Part shown: positions 1 through 6,889 of the stretch, piece after piece
Position numbering within the stretch: the stretch's first letter is position 1
Layout of the letters: each line of letters opens with the position of its first letter
NCBI RefSeq assembly: GCF_035695185.1
Contig: NZ_DASSES010000008.1
Span: 1 to 23,349 of the forward strand
Length of the DNA stretch: 23,349 nt
Source: Frateuria_A sp035695185
Lineage (GTDB): Bacteria > Pseudomonadota > Gammaproteobacteria > Xanthomonadales > Rhodanobacteraceae
Direction: 5' to 3'
Program-made: the position numbers and the translations under genes
Notes under the pieces: model-generated
What the model was told of the DNA's origin: nothing
The model's database searches: none
Seen by the model: the letters and a program-made list of their open reading frames with translations, nothing else

Positions 1-546
1 GAGGGCGAGGGCGAGGCGCGCGACCTGTTGCTGAAGTCGCCCGACGAGCGCGTGCTCGCCACCGGCCGTGATGCGCACCCGTTGCTCGCGGCCGCACTGG
101 CCGGCACCGGGCCCGGGGCACTGCCGCCGGCCCTGGTCGACGGCGGACGGCGCTGGTGGCTGGCCGAGGTGGCGGACGAGGCGAGCCTGCGTGGCTGGCT
201 GCCCGACCACAGCGCCATCGGCGCGCTCGCCCGCGCCACCGGCAGCATGGGCCTTTGCGCCTTCGCGCGAAGCGATGCGCGCGATTACCAGCTGGTGGTG
301 CGCGCCTTCCCCGCCGGCGTGGGCATCGTCGAGGACCCGGCCTCCGGCGCCGCCAACGGCCTGATCGCCGCCTACATCGCCCAGGCCGAGCCGCACGGTC
401 CGCTGGCACGCGGCTACGCGATCAGCCAGGGTCGGGAAATGGGCCACGACGCGCGTCTGCTGGCGCGCATCGAGCCCGAAGCCATCTGGGTGGGTGGCCG
501 TGCGCGCACCGTGGTCGACGGCCTGCTGCACTGGAACGGGTCGTGA
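1..546 (+). CDS. PhzF family isomerase-like protein, C-terminal part (cut by window edge)
   Basis: The reading frame is open from the first base, so the true start lies outside the window and only about 181 codons are visible. The C-terminal half contains the sequence EDPASGAANGLIAAYIAQ, which matches the EDPATGSA-type glycine-rich motif of the PhzF fold, followed by the usual tail of short beta strands (QGREMGHDARL, IWVGGRARTV). PhzF relatives are cytosolic homodimers that isomerise or epimerise small metabolites. In PhzF itself the reaction is an isomerisation in phenazine synthesis, but most homologues have unknown substrates and no phenazine genes are seen here. The catalytic glutamate near the N-terminus is off the window, so activity cannot be judged. 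The stop codon overlaps the GTG start of yaiI, implying co-translation. Confidence 0.85.
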   Translation, partial: EGEGEARDLLLKSPDERVLATGRDAHPLLAAALAGTGPGALPPALVDGGRRWWLAEVADEASLRGWLPDHSAIGALARATGSMGLCAFARSDARDYQLVVRAFPAGVGIVEDPASGAANGLIAAYIAQAEPHGPLARGYAISQGREMGHDARLLARIEPEAIWVGGRARTVVDGLLHWNGS

Positions 547-1010
547 GCAGGACGCCACAGATCTGGGTCGACGCCGACGCCTGTCCCGGCCCGGTCAAGG
601 AAATCCTGTTCCGTGCCGCCGAGCGCGCGCAGGTGCCGGTCACGCTGGTTGCGAACCAGATGCTGCGCACGCCGCCCACGCGCTGGGTGCGGGCGATCCA
701 GGTGGCCGGCGGTTTCGACGTGGCCGACAACGAGATCGTGCAGCGCCTCTCGGCGGGCGACCTGGTGGTGACGCAGGACATTCCGCTGGCCGCGCAAGCG
801 ATCGACAAGGGCGCGCTGGCACTGCATCCGCGTGGCGAGCTCTACACCCGCGAGACGATCGCGCAGCGGCTCTCGATGCGCAATTTCATGGACGAGTTGC
901 GCGGCGCCGGCGTGGACACCGGCGGGCCGGCCGCATTCCACGCGCGCGACCGGCAGGCCTTCGCCAACCAGCTGGACCGCTGGCTGCAGCAACGGCCGAA
1001 GACCTCCTGA
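543..1010 (+). CDS. yaiI: YaiI/YqxD family protein (DUF188)
   Basis: This 155-residue cytosolic protein matches the DUF188 family in length and motifs. It opens with IWVDADACPGPVKEILFRAA, the DADACP signature of the family, and has the later acidic motif VVTQDIPLAAQAI and the segment RNFMDELRGAG. The fold is thought to be PIN-nuclease-like, but no reaction is firmly established, so none is assigned. The GTG at 543 is chosen because it overlaps the upstream stop codon (GTGA arrangement) and places the signature motif at the expected distance from the N-terminus. The overlap suggests translational coupling with the PhzF-like gene. It ends 64 bases before the convergent dehydrogenase gene. Confidence 0.9.
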   Translation: MSRTPQIWVDADACPGPVKEILFRAAERAQVPVTLVANQMLRTPPTRWVRAIQVAGGFDVADNEIVQRLSAGDLVVTQDIPLAAQAIDKGALALHPRGELYTRETIAQRLSMRNFMDELRGAGVDTGGPAAFHARDRQAFANQLDRWLQQRPKTS

Positions 1011-1074
1011 GGGCAGGCTTCAGGCCGCCGGCCGGTCATCCCCGGCGCCGGTCGGCTGACGCGCGCCCTTGCGG

Positions 1075-1950
1075 TCACTCGAGATGCGCGCGGCGCGCGG
1101 CGACCTGCGCCAGCGCGGCCCAGTCCAGCCCTTCGCCGCCGGATGCCAGCGCCTCGATGAGCGCGTCGCGCACCACCCCGGCGAACGGCAGCGGCACCCG
1201 CGCCGCCTCGCCCGCGGCAAGCGCGAGGTTGACGTCCTTCAGGCCCAGCGGCAGCGCGAAGCCGGGCGGCGCGTAGCGCTCCTCGGCGATCAGCCGGCCA
1301 TAGCCCTGGTAGGCCGGGGCGGCGAACAGCGTGCTGGTCATGATCTCCAGGAAATCGGCCGCGGCAACGCCATGCGCGCGGGTGAGCGCACTGGCCTCGG
1401 CCATGCTCTCGATCGCCGAGGCCAGCATGAAGTTGCCGGCCAGCTTGACCACGTTGGCCCGCTCGGGCGCCTCGCCGACCGGCCACAGCCGGCTGCCCAG
1501 CACCTCGAGCAAGGGGCGCACCGACTCGACCGCGTGCGCCTGCCCGGCGACCACGATGTTGAGCTTGGCTGCGGCGGCCATGTCCGGCCGGCCGAACACC
1601 GGCGCGGCGACGTAGCCCAACCCGCGCTGTGCATGCGCCTCGGCCAGCTCGCGCGCCAGCGCCACCGAGATGGTGGCGTGGTTGACGTGCACCGTGCCGC
1701 GGTCCATTTCGTCCAGCACGGCGCCGTCGAGGAACACCTCGCGCACCGCCTGGTCATTGGCCAGCATGCTGTGCACGACCTGCCCCTGCACTGCCCGCCC
1801 GGGCGAGCGTGCGACCTTGGCGCCGAGCGAGGCGAGCGGCGCGGTGGGGCCTTCGGAGCGGTTCCACACGGTCAACGCGTAGCCCGCGGCGAGCAGGTTG
1901 CTGGCCATGGCGCTGCCCATCGCGCCCAGGCCGAGGAATCCGACGTTCAT
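1075..1950 (-). CDS. NAD(P)-dependent beta-hydroxyacid dehydrogenase (3-hydroxyisobutyrate dehydrogenase family)
   Basis: This 291-residue cytosolic protein has the family's usual length. The N-terminal Rossmann domain shows GFLGLGAMG (residues 4-12). The substrate loop reads AAPVFGRP (115-122) where classical members have DAPVSGG. The catalytic lysine is K169 in KLAGNFMLAS, with N173 nearby, and the C-terminal helical domain carries GLKDVNLAL with the K-D pair typical of the family. Members reduce or oxidise short beta-hydroxy acids or semialdehydes with NAD(P)H; the altered substrate loop leaves the substrate open, with glyoxylate/succinate-semialdehyde reductase-like activity one option. 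The catalytic Lys argues against an imine reductase. The ATG is preceded by AGGAG about 7 bases upstream. It lies downstream of the flavoprotein gene on the same strand, separated by 157 bases. Confidence 0.9.
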   Translation of the reverse strand: MNVGFLGLGAMGSAMASNLLAAGYALTVWNRSEGPTAPLASLGAKVARSPGRAVQGQVVHSMLANDQAVREVFLDGAVLDEMDRGTVHVNHATISVALARELAEAHAQRGLGYVAAPVFGRPDMAAAAKLNIVVAGQAHAVESVRPLLEVLGSRLWPVGEAPERANVVKLAGNFMLASAIESMAEASALTRAHGVAAADFLEIMTSTLFAAPAYQGYGRLIAEERYAPPGFALPLGLKDVNLALAAGEAARVPLPFAGVVRDALIEALASGGEGLDWAALAQVAARRAHLE

Positions 1951-1994
1951 GCGTGTCTCCTGGAATGCCCTTCGACTGCGGCCTGCGACCTATG

Positions 1995-2035
1995 CCCGGG
2001 GCGAACGGTCGGGATCGGGGATCGTTCGCGCCGGG
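1995..2035. repeat. Imperfect 13-bp inverted repeat
   Basis: Arms at 1995-2007 (CCCGGGGCGAACG) and 2023-2035 (CGTTCGCGCCGGG) are complementary at 12 of 13 positions across a 15-base spacer. It sits between two minus-strand genes, about 70 bases downstream of the flavoprotein stop and 45 bases upstream of the dehydrogenase start. It could be a factor-dependent terminator stem or a binding site. There is no T-run, so a simple intrinsic terminator is unlikely. The rest of the 1951-2107 gap shows no gene. Confidence 0.6.
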
Positions 2036-2107
2036 CGTGGCCCGCGCCATCGGGGGGAGTCGAAGCACCGGAGTGCAGCATGCACCGCGTTGACGACATG
2101 CGAACAG

Positions 2108-3283
2108 CTACACGACTTCGCCGGCGGCATGCCCCGACGCCCATGCCCACTGGAAGTTGTACCCGCCCAGCCAGCCGGTGACGTCCACCACCTCGCCGAT
2201 GAAGTACAGCCCCGGCACCCGCTTCGACTGCATCGTGCTGGAGGACAGTCCGTCGGTGTCCACACCACCCAGCGTCACCTCGGCGGTGCGGTAGCCCTCG
2301 GTACCGCTGGCGACCAGCGGCCAATCGTTGAGGCGCGCGCCGATCGCCGCCAGCTCCGCCTCCCGGTACTGGCGCATCGGCCGGTTGCCGAAGTCGAGCT
2401 CGCACAGCCGTTGCGCGAGCCGCTTGGGCAGCGCGTCGCCGAGCACGGTCTTGAGCTCCGCCGCCGGGCGCGCGGCGCGCTGGGCAGGCAGCCAGTCGGC
2501 GGCGTCGCGGTCGGGCAGCAGGTTCAGCCGCAGCTCGTCGCCCGGTTGCCAGTAGGAAGAGATCTGCAGGATCGACGGGCCGCTCACGCCCCGGTGGGTG
2601 AACAGCAGCCCCGCGCGGAACGCCTGTCGCCCGCACCGCGCCTCGGCGGGCAACGCCACGCCGGCCAGGTCCGCGTAGCGCTCCTGGTGTTTGCCGCTCA
2701 AGGTCAGCGGCACCAGTCCGGCGCGCGTGGAGCGTATGTCGTGGCCGAACTGGCGCGCCAGCTCGTAGCCGAAGCCGGTCGCGCCCATGCTGGGGATCGA
2801 GAGGCCGCCGCTCGCCACCACCAGCGCCTCGGCGCGCACCTCGCCGCGCGCGGTGGTCACGCTGAAGCCGGCCTCGCCATGGCGCACGCGCTCGACCGCG
2901 CAGCCAGTCTCGACCCGCACGCCGGCCGCCGCGCACTCGTCCAGCAGCATGCGCACGATCTGCTTGGAAGAGTCGTCGCAGAACAGCTGGCCCAGTTCCT
3001 TCTCGTGGTAGGCGATGCGGTGCTTTTCCACCAGCGCGATGAAGTCCCACGGCGTATACCGGGCCAGCGCGGACTTGGCGAAATGCGGGTTGGCCGAGAG
3101 ATAGTTGGCCGGGGTGACGCCCAGGTTGGTGAAATTGCAGCGCCCGCCGCCGGACATCAGGATCTTCTTGCCCGGCTTGTTGGCGTGATCGAGCACCAGC
3201 ACGCGCCGGCCGCGCCGCCCGGCGGTGATCGCGCACATGAGGCCGGCGGCACCCGCGCCGATGATGAGGACGTCGGTTTTCAT
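2108..3283 (-). CDS. BaiN/RdsA-type FAD-dependent oxidoreductase (YhiN/HI0933 family)
   Basis: This 391-residue flavoprotein has the family's normal length. The N-terminus carries the FAD-binding dinucleotide fold VLIIGAGAAGLMCAI and then the family signature KPGKKILMSGGGRCNFTN. Near the C-terminus, TAEVTLGGVDTDGLSSSTMQS and GLYFIGEVVDVTGWLGGYN match the second FAD-contacting region. Family members are soluble. Some gut bacterial homologues are implicated in bile-acid reductive dehydroxylation, but the function in Proteobacteria is not established, so I give only the class. The ATG at 3283 is chosen because it starts MKTDVLIIGAG directly before the FAD motif; the longer open frame upstream is antisense to yajQ. 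A CATAAT hexamer at 3321-3326 on the minus strand is a plausible -10. No Shine-Dalgarno sequence is apparent. Confidence 0.92.
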   Translation of the reverse strand: MKTDVLIIGAGAAGLMCAITAGRRGRRVLVLDHANKPGKKILMSGGGRCNFTNLGVTPANYLSANPHFAKSALARYTPWDFIALVEKHRIAYHEKELGQLFCDDSSKQIVRMLLDECAAAGVRVETGCAVERVRHGEAGFSVTTARGEVRAEALVVASGGLSIPSMGATGFGYELARQFGHDIRSTRAGLVPLTLSGKHQERYADLAGVALPAEARCGRQAFRAGLLFTHRGVSGPSILQISSYWQPGDELRLNLLPDRDAADWLPAQRAARPAAELKTVLGDALPKRLAQRLCELDFGNRPMRQYREAELAAIGARLNDWPLVASGTEGYRTAEVTLGGVDTDGLSSSTMQSKRVPGLYFIGEVVDVTGWLGGYNFQWAWASGHAAGEVV

Positions 3284-3320
3284 GGATCGGGGGCAAGCGC
3301 GCACCGGGCGCCGGTCGCGC

Positions 3321-3326
3321 ATTATG
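3321..3326 (-). promoter_or_regulatory. Predicted -10 element of the flavoprotein gene
   Basis: Read on the minus strand this is CATAAT (5 of 6 matches to TATAAT), 37 bases upstream of the ATG at 3283. No good -35 hexamer is visible at 16-18 bp. It lies back to back with the proposed yajQ -10. Confidence 0.4.
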
Positions 3327-3336
3327 GCCGAGCGCT

Positions 3337-3342
3337 TACACT
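3337..3342 (+). promoter_or_regulatory. Predicted -10 element of yajQ
   Basis: TACACT within GCTTACACT ends 29 bases before the yajQ ATG. It is one of several TAnnCT hexamers placed similarly before genes in this window. No consensus -35 is seen. Confidence 0.4.
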
Positions 3343-3371
3343 TTCCGCTCCCAACGCGAGGTTTCCCCACC

Positions 3372-3854
3372 ATGCCCTCCTTCGACGTCGTCTCCGAAGT
3401 GGACAAGCACGAACTCACCAACGCGGTCGACCAGGCCAACCGCGAGCTGGCCAGCCGTTTCGACTTCAAGGGCACCGACGCGGTGTTCGAGCTGGACGGC
3501 TACGTGATCACCCAGCGCGCGCCCAGCGACTTCCAGCTGCAGCAGATGCTCGACATCCTGCGCGGGCGGCTGACCAGCCGGAAGATCGACATCCGCGCGC
3601 TCGACGTGGCCGAGCCGGAGGTGAACCTGGGCGGGGCGCGGCAGAAGATCACCGTCAAGCAGGGCATCGAGCAGCCGGTCGCCAAGAAGCTGGTGGCGGA
3701 GCTGAAGGCCGCCAAGCTGAAGGTCGAGGCGCAGATCAACGGCGACAAGCTGCGCGTGACCGGCAAGAAGCGCGACGACCTGCAGCTGGCGATCGCATTG
3801 CTGCGCAAGTCGGAGGCGGAGGTGCCGCTGCAGTTCGACAACTTCCGCGATTGA
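3372..3854 (+). CDS. yajQ: YajQ family nucleotide-binding protein (cyclic di-GMP/RNA-binding)
   Basis: This 160-residue protein corresponds in length and sequence to E. coli YajQ. It begins MPSFDVVSEVDKHELTNAV and includes ASRFDFKGTDAVFEL, the repeat-like KITVKQGIEQPVAKKLV, and the ending EVPLQFDNFRD, all typical of the family's two RRM-like halves. YajQ proteins are cytosolic. In Xanthomonas campestris the homologue XC_3703 was shown to bind cyclic di-GMP and act with a LysR-type regulator in virulence gene control. Whether that applies here is inference, although a diguanylate cyclase gene lies 1.7 kb away. The ATG at 3372 is the conserved start; the open frame extending upstream overlaps the divergent gene. 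It is followed by two tandem hairpins and then the convergent DUF1345 gene. Confidence 0.95.
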   Translation: MPSFDVVSEVDKHELTNAVDQANRELASRFDFKGTDAVFELDGYVITQRAPSDFQLQQMLDILRGRLTSRKIDIRALDVAEPEVNLGGARQKITVKQGIEQPVAKKLVAELKAAKLKVEAQINGDKLRVTGKKRDDLQLAIALLRKSEAEVPLQFDNFRD

Positions 3855-3860
3855 CCGTGA

Positions 3861-3900
3861 CGGAAGCCGGGGCGCTTCCGGGCGCTCCGGTAGGAGCGCC
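3861..3900. terminator. Two tandem hairpins between convergent genes (possible bidirectional terminator)
   Basis: The first stem is CGGAAGC (3861-3867) with GCTTCCG (3874-3880). The second is GGCGCTCC (3881-3888), loop GGTA, GGAGCGCC (3893-3900). Both arms are perfect. They lie between the stops of yajQ (3854) and the DUF1345 gene (3916, minus). There is no T-run, so termination may be factor-assisted. The right arm, TAGGAGCGCC, shares the GTAGGAGCGC core with the REP-like doublet at 8773-8836 and may be a decayed copy. Confidence 0.6.
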
Positions 3901-3915
3901 TGCAAGGTCAGGCCG

Positions 3916-4596
3916 CTACGAGCCCTGGCCGGCGACGATGTTCACGCTCACCGCCACGATGAACACGTTGAAGAAGAACGCGACCACGCCGTGGACCAGC
4001 ACCATCCGGCGCAGACCGCGACTGCTGACCTGCACGTCGGAAACCTGGAAGGTCATGCCGATCACGACCGCGAAGTAGGCGAAGTCCCAGTAGTCGGGCT
4101 CGCCGTCGCCGGGGAAGTCCAGCCCCCTGTGCTGCTCCCCATAGTCGCCGTAGTAGCCGTGCGCGTAATGGAGCGCGAACAGCGTGTTGAGGAAGGCCCA
4201 GCTGAGCATGATGCTCGCGGCCGCCACCACGATCGCGAGCAGTCCGCCGGTCTTGCCGGCCTCCAGTTCGGTGCCCAGGGCCACCAGCACCACTGTCGAG
4301 ATCGCCACCCCGCTCCACAGGATGCCCCAGCGCCCCGCATCCTGGCGCCGCGCCTTCTCGCGCATGCTGTCCGGCGTCGCCCGGTGGAACTCGCGCAGCT
4401 GCAGGCCGATGAAGCACAGCGCGCCGGCGTCGAAGCCGAGCAGGAACGCCGGCGCCGGATGCATGCCCAGCCCCCACGTCGCAACGGCAACCACCAGCAG
4501 CACGAAGCCGCCGGCGGCCAGCGGGGGCCGCGCACGCAACGCGTGGAAGACGCCGCGGTGGCGATGCCGCCGGGCATGGGGATCCGCTCCGCTCAT
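3916..4596 (-). CDS. DUF1345 family integral membrane protein
   Basis: This 226-residue inner-membrane protein has several hydrophobic segments: AAGGFVLLVVAVATWGL near the N-terminus, ISTVVLVALGTELE, LLAIVVAAASIMLSWAF and the C-terminal VLVHGVVAFFFNVFIVAV. The block YWDFAYFAVVIGMTFQVSDV is the conserved C-terminal signature of DUF1345. The first two segments are followed by REFHRATPDSMREKARRQD, a charged loop also typical of the family. The function is unknown; no reaction is proposed. The ATG at 4596 is chosen over one seven codons upstream because AGGAGG (4601-4606, minus) sits four bases before it. It is convergent with yajQ and stands alone on its strand, about 65 bases downstream of the small acetyltransferase gene. 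Confidence 0.88.
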   Translation of the reverse strand: MSGADPHARRHRHRGVFHALRARPPLAAGGFVLLVVAVATWGLGMHPAPAFLLGFDAGALCFIGLQLREFHRATPDSMREKARRQDAGRWGILWSGVAISTVVLVALGTELEAGKTGGLLAIVVAAASIMLSWAFLNTLFALHYAHGYYGDYGEQHRGLDFPGDGEPDYWDFAYFAVVIGMTFQVSDVQVSSRGLRRMVLVHGVVAFFFNVFIVAVSVNIVAGQGS

Positions 4597-4663
4597 GAGG
4601 CCTCCTGCGACCGGCACCGGCCCCAGTGTGGCCGAGCCCGCCCGCCGGGCACAACGGCGGGGA

Positions 4664-4939
4664 TCAGGCGCGCAGGTCCGCGAACTCGGGGTGGCGACGC
4701 AGCCACGCGGCCGCGTAGGCGCAGGCGGGCACCACCGTCCAGCCCTCGGCGCGGGCCGTCTCCATGGCCGCCTGGGTCAGCGCCGAGGCGATCCCGCGGC
4801 CTTCCACCGGCACCGGCACGCCGGTGTGGGTGATGGTCATGACCGTCCCTGCCAGCCGGTAGTCCAGCTCGCAGTGCTGGCCATCCACCACGGTTTCGAA
4901 GCGCCGGGTGGCCGGGTCGTGGCGGATGTCGAAGCGCAT
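4664..4939 (-). CDS. Small GNAT-fold N-acetyltransferase (YjdJ-like, PF14542 type)
   Basis: At 91 residues this is far shorter than a standard GNAT enzyme but is the normal size for the minimal GNAT-like family. It contains the strand HCELDYRLAGTVMTITHTGVP, the acetyl-CoA pyrophosphate loop EGRGIASALTQAAME (46-60), and the C-terminal signature PACAYAAAWLRRHPEFADL. Related proteins are cytosolic and bind acetyl-CoA; physiological substrates are mostly unknown. TAAGCT on the minus strand (4967-4972) lies 27 bases before the ATG and may be the -10, giving a leader of about 20 bases. The gene is divergent from osmC and upstream of the DUF1345 gene on the same strand, with a 67-base gap. Confidence 0.88.
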   Translation of the reverse strand: MRFDIRHDPATRRFETVVDGQHCELDYRLAGTVMTITHTGVPVPVEGRGIASALTQAAMETARAEGWTVVPACAYAAAWLRRHPEFADLRA

Positions 4940-4966
4940 GCCGTTGCCTGGTCGGAGGAGGTACCC

Positions 4967-4972
4967 AGCTTA
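4967..4972 (-). promoter_or_regulatory. Predicted -10 element of the small acetyltransferase gene
   Basis: TAAGCT on the minus strand, 27 bases from the ATG at 4939. It fits the TAnnCT pattern recurring in this window; no -35 is evident. Confidence 0.35.
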
Positions 4973-5081
4973 CGGCCGGCGCCGGCAAAACGTGCGTGAA
5001 GCGCGCCGCGGCCCCCGTTCGCGCCGCCTGCATGACAGGCCGCCCACACTGGCCCGTCCATCGGCTCACGGGAGATCCGCC

Positions 5082-5507
5082 ATGAAGAAATCCGCCTCCG
5101 CCACCTGGTCCGGCGGCCTGCAGGACGGCCAGGGCACGATCTCCACCGCGACCGGCGTGCTTCGTGAGGCGCCGTTCGGCTTCAAGTCGCGCTTCGAGGA
5201 CGGCCCCGGCACCAACCCGGAGGAGCTGATCGGCGCGGCCCTGGCGGGCTGTTTCTCGATGGCGCTGTCGCTGGGCCTGGGCAATGCCGGGCTGACCCCC
5301 GAGCAGATCGAGACCCGGGCCCAGGTGACCCTGGACAAGCATGGCGAGGGCTTTGCCATCACCGCCATCGCGCTGCACTGCCGCGCGCGGGTGCCCGGCG
5401 CCGATGCCGACACCTTCCAGCGCATCGCGCAGGAGACCAAGCAGGGTTGCCCGGTTTCCAAAGTGCTCAAGGCCGACATTTCGCTCGACGCCGCGCTGGA
5501 CGCCTGA
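5082..5507 (+). CDS. osmC: OsmC family peroxidase
   Basis: This 141-residue cytosolic protein has the length of OsmC (143 in E. coli). Both redox cysteines are present: C57 in AALAGCFSMALSL and C123 in KQGCPVSKVLKA, with the conserved NPEELIGAA just before the first. The family reduces organic hydroperoxides through the peroxidatic cysteine and a resolving cysteine, usually under osmotic or oxidative stress. The N-terminal KKSASATWSGGLQDGQGTIS and the SGVL/TGVLREAPF-type segment favour the OsmC rather than the Ohr branch. The start at 5082 has GGGAGA about 7 bases upstream. A CACACT hexamer at 5045-5050, 31 bases before the ATG, is a weak -10 candidate. It is divergent from the small acetyltransferase gene and convergent with the diguanylate cyclase gene. 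Confidence 0.93.
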   Translation: MKKSASATWSGGLQDGQGTISTATGVLREAPFGFKSRFEDGPGTNPEELIGAALAGCFSMALSLGLGNAGLTPEQIETRAQVTLDKHGEGFAITAIALHCRARVPGADADTFQRIAQETKQGCPVSKVLKADISLDAALDA

Positions 5508-5517
5508 TCGCCGTACC

Positions 5518-6711
5518 TCAGGCGGACAGGCGCCTGGCTGCCAGCATGGGATCGGCCGCCATGACCCGGTTGCGGCCGGCATGCTTGGCCGCGTAGAGCG
5601 CCGCGTCCGCCCGTTGCAGCAGGCGCGCCACATCGGTTTCGCCCGGCTCGGTCGCCGCCACGCCGATCGACACGGTCAGCTGCAGCAGGTGTCCGTCGAC
5701 CAGCAGTGGTGTGGATTCGACCGTACCGCGGATGCGCTCGGCCAGCACCAGCGCCTGCTCCAGGCTGGTGTCCGGGGCAAGCACCACGAATTCCTCGCCA
5801 CCGATGCGGCCGATCGCGTTGCCCGCGCGCAGCGTGGCGCGGATGCTGCCGACCAGCGCCAGCAGCACCTTGTCGCCGCCGCCGTGGCCGAAGCGGTCGT
5901 TGACGCTCTTGAAGTGGTCGGCGTCGATCATCAGCACGCACATCGGCCGGCCGGCCCGATTGGCCTGGGAGAGCATCCGGGTGGCGCTTTCGGTCAGCGC
6001 CAGGCGGTTCTTCACGCCGGTCAGTGCATCGACCCGGGCCAGCACGTGCAGCTCGTGCTGCAGCGTCTCGTTGTAGAGCAGCAGGAAGCCGATGCTGAGG
6101 AACAGCGGTTGCATGCCGGAGAGCAGCACGTAGAAGTAATTGACCACGGCCGGCTGGATGATGTCCGCCGGCGGATCGAGATCGAACCACAATTGCCCGT
6201 TGCGCCAGATCAGCAGCAGTGCCGAGGCGGAGCACATCACCAGCAGGATCAGCCGCGCCCGGGAACTGCGCCTGGGGCCGCCGCGCAGCAACGCCCGCAT
6301 GCGCAGCCCGATGTCGGCCACGATGGCCGCCGAACCCCACAGCACGCGCACGCGGTAGTCCGGGTCGATCACGCCGAACCAGGCCACGCCGAGCCAGCCG
6401 ATCACGCCGATCGCCAGCGTGGTGCGCCAGCGCAGCGAGTCGCCCAGCAGCATGCGCAGCGCGACCACCGACATGCCCTGGGCCAGCAGGTTGAGCGCGT
6501 TGCCGCCAAGCACCAGCTGCGCCGGATGCAGCCAGGCCTGCGCCGCCAGCATGCCCCAGCCGGCCGATTCCACCGCCAGGGCGCCGGCGCGCAACTTGAG
6601 GCTGGTACGCACGGCGCCCGGTCCGCCCTGGGTGCCGGCCCACAGCAGCATGGCCAGCACCAGCGACTGGACGGCACTGATCAGCGACAGCGTTTCGATA
6701 TGCATGGGCAT
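5518..6711 (-). CDS. Membrane-anchored GGDEF diguanylate cyclase
   Basis: This 397-residue protein has an N-terminal half of about 215 residues rich in hydrophobic segments (for example SLISAVQSLVLAMLLWAG, LAIGVIGWLGVAWFGV, ARLILLVMCSASALLLIW, FLSIGFLLLYN), likely six or seven membrane helices forming a sensor. A C-terminal GGDEF domain follows: DALTGVKNR (228-236), MIDADHFKSVNDRFGHGGGD (261-280), and the active-site GGEEF at 304-308. This predicts synthesis of cyclic di-GMP from two GTP. The inhibitory I-site, normally RxxD five residues before GGEEF, reads RAGN (295-298), so product inhibition may be weak or absent. No EAL domain is present. The ATG at 6711 has GGGGAGAG upstream and is preferred over the ATG two codons later. 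It is divergent from the NERD-helicase gene. Confidence 0.93.
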   Translation of the reverse strand: MPMHIETLSLISAVQSLVLAMLLWAGTQGGPGAVRTSLKLRAGALAVESAGWGMLAAQAWLHPAQLVLGGNALNLLAQGMSVVALRMLLGDSLRWRTTLAIGVIGWLGVAWFGVIDPDYRVRVLWGSAAIVADIGLRMRALLRGGPRRSSRARLILLVMCSASALLLIWRNGQLWFDLDPPADIIQPAVVNYFYVLLSGMQPLFLSIGFLLLYNETLQHELHVLARVDALTGVKNRLALTESATRMLSQANRAGRPMCVLMIDADHFKSVNDRFGHGGGDKVLLALVGSIRATLRAGNAIGRIGGEEFVVLAPDTSLEQALVLAERIRGTVESTPLLVDGHLLQLTVSIGVAATEPGETDVARLLQRADAALYAAKHAGRNRVMAADPMLAARRLSA

Positions 6712-6833
6712 GCTGGGCTCTCCCCGCGCCCGAACGTGACGATGGCTCCCGCCGTGGAAGTCGCGTGTCCGCGATGGCGTCCCGTGCCTGGTCGTCGCCC
6801 GTCGTATCGGCGCTGGCAGAGGCGACTTTAGCG

Positions 6834-6861
6834 TTGACAGCGGTGCCGAGTCCGTTACTTT
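6834..6861 (+). promoter_or_regulatory. Predicted sigma-70 promoter of the NERD-helicase gene
   Basis: A perfect -35 hexamer TTGACA (6834-6839) is followed after 16 bases by TACTTT (6856-6861) as the -10. Transcription would start near 6868, leaving a leader of about 22 bases before the ATG at 6890. On the other strand TAAAGT (6825-6830), 113 bases before the cyclase ATG, is a possible -10 for the divergent gene. The 178-base intergenic region holds nothing else I can recognise. Confidence 0.65.
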
Positions 6862-6889
6862 CCACGCAAAACGCCCGAACGGACGCCGG

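Noticed and set aside
1..546. Phenazine biosynthesis cluster suggested by the PhzF-like protein
   Set aside because: No other phenazine gene is in the window and PhzF-fold proteins are common outside that pathway.
494..1276. Plus-strand frame of 260 codons across yaiI and the dehydrogenase 3' end
   Set aside because: Alanine/arginine-rich shadow; yaiI in another frame carries the conserved DADACP signature.
1947..3296. Second minus-strand frame over the flavoprotein gene, starting MPPIHENRRP
   Set aside because: Shifted frame of the true gene. Only the 2108-3283 frame gives the FAD-binding motif and the KKILMSGGGRCNFTN signature.
1898..4078. Open frame of 726 codons on the plus strand
   Set aside because: It is antisense to the flavoprotein gene and out of frame with yajQ; low-complexity translation.
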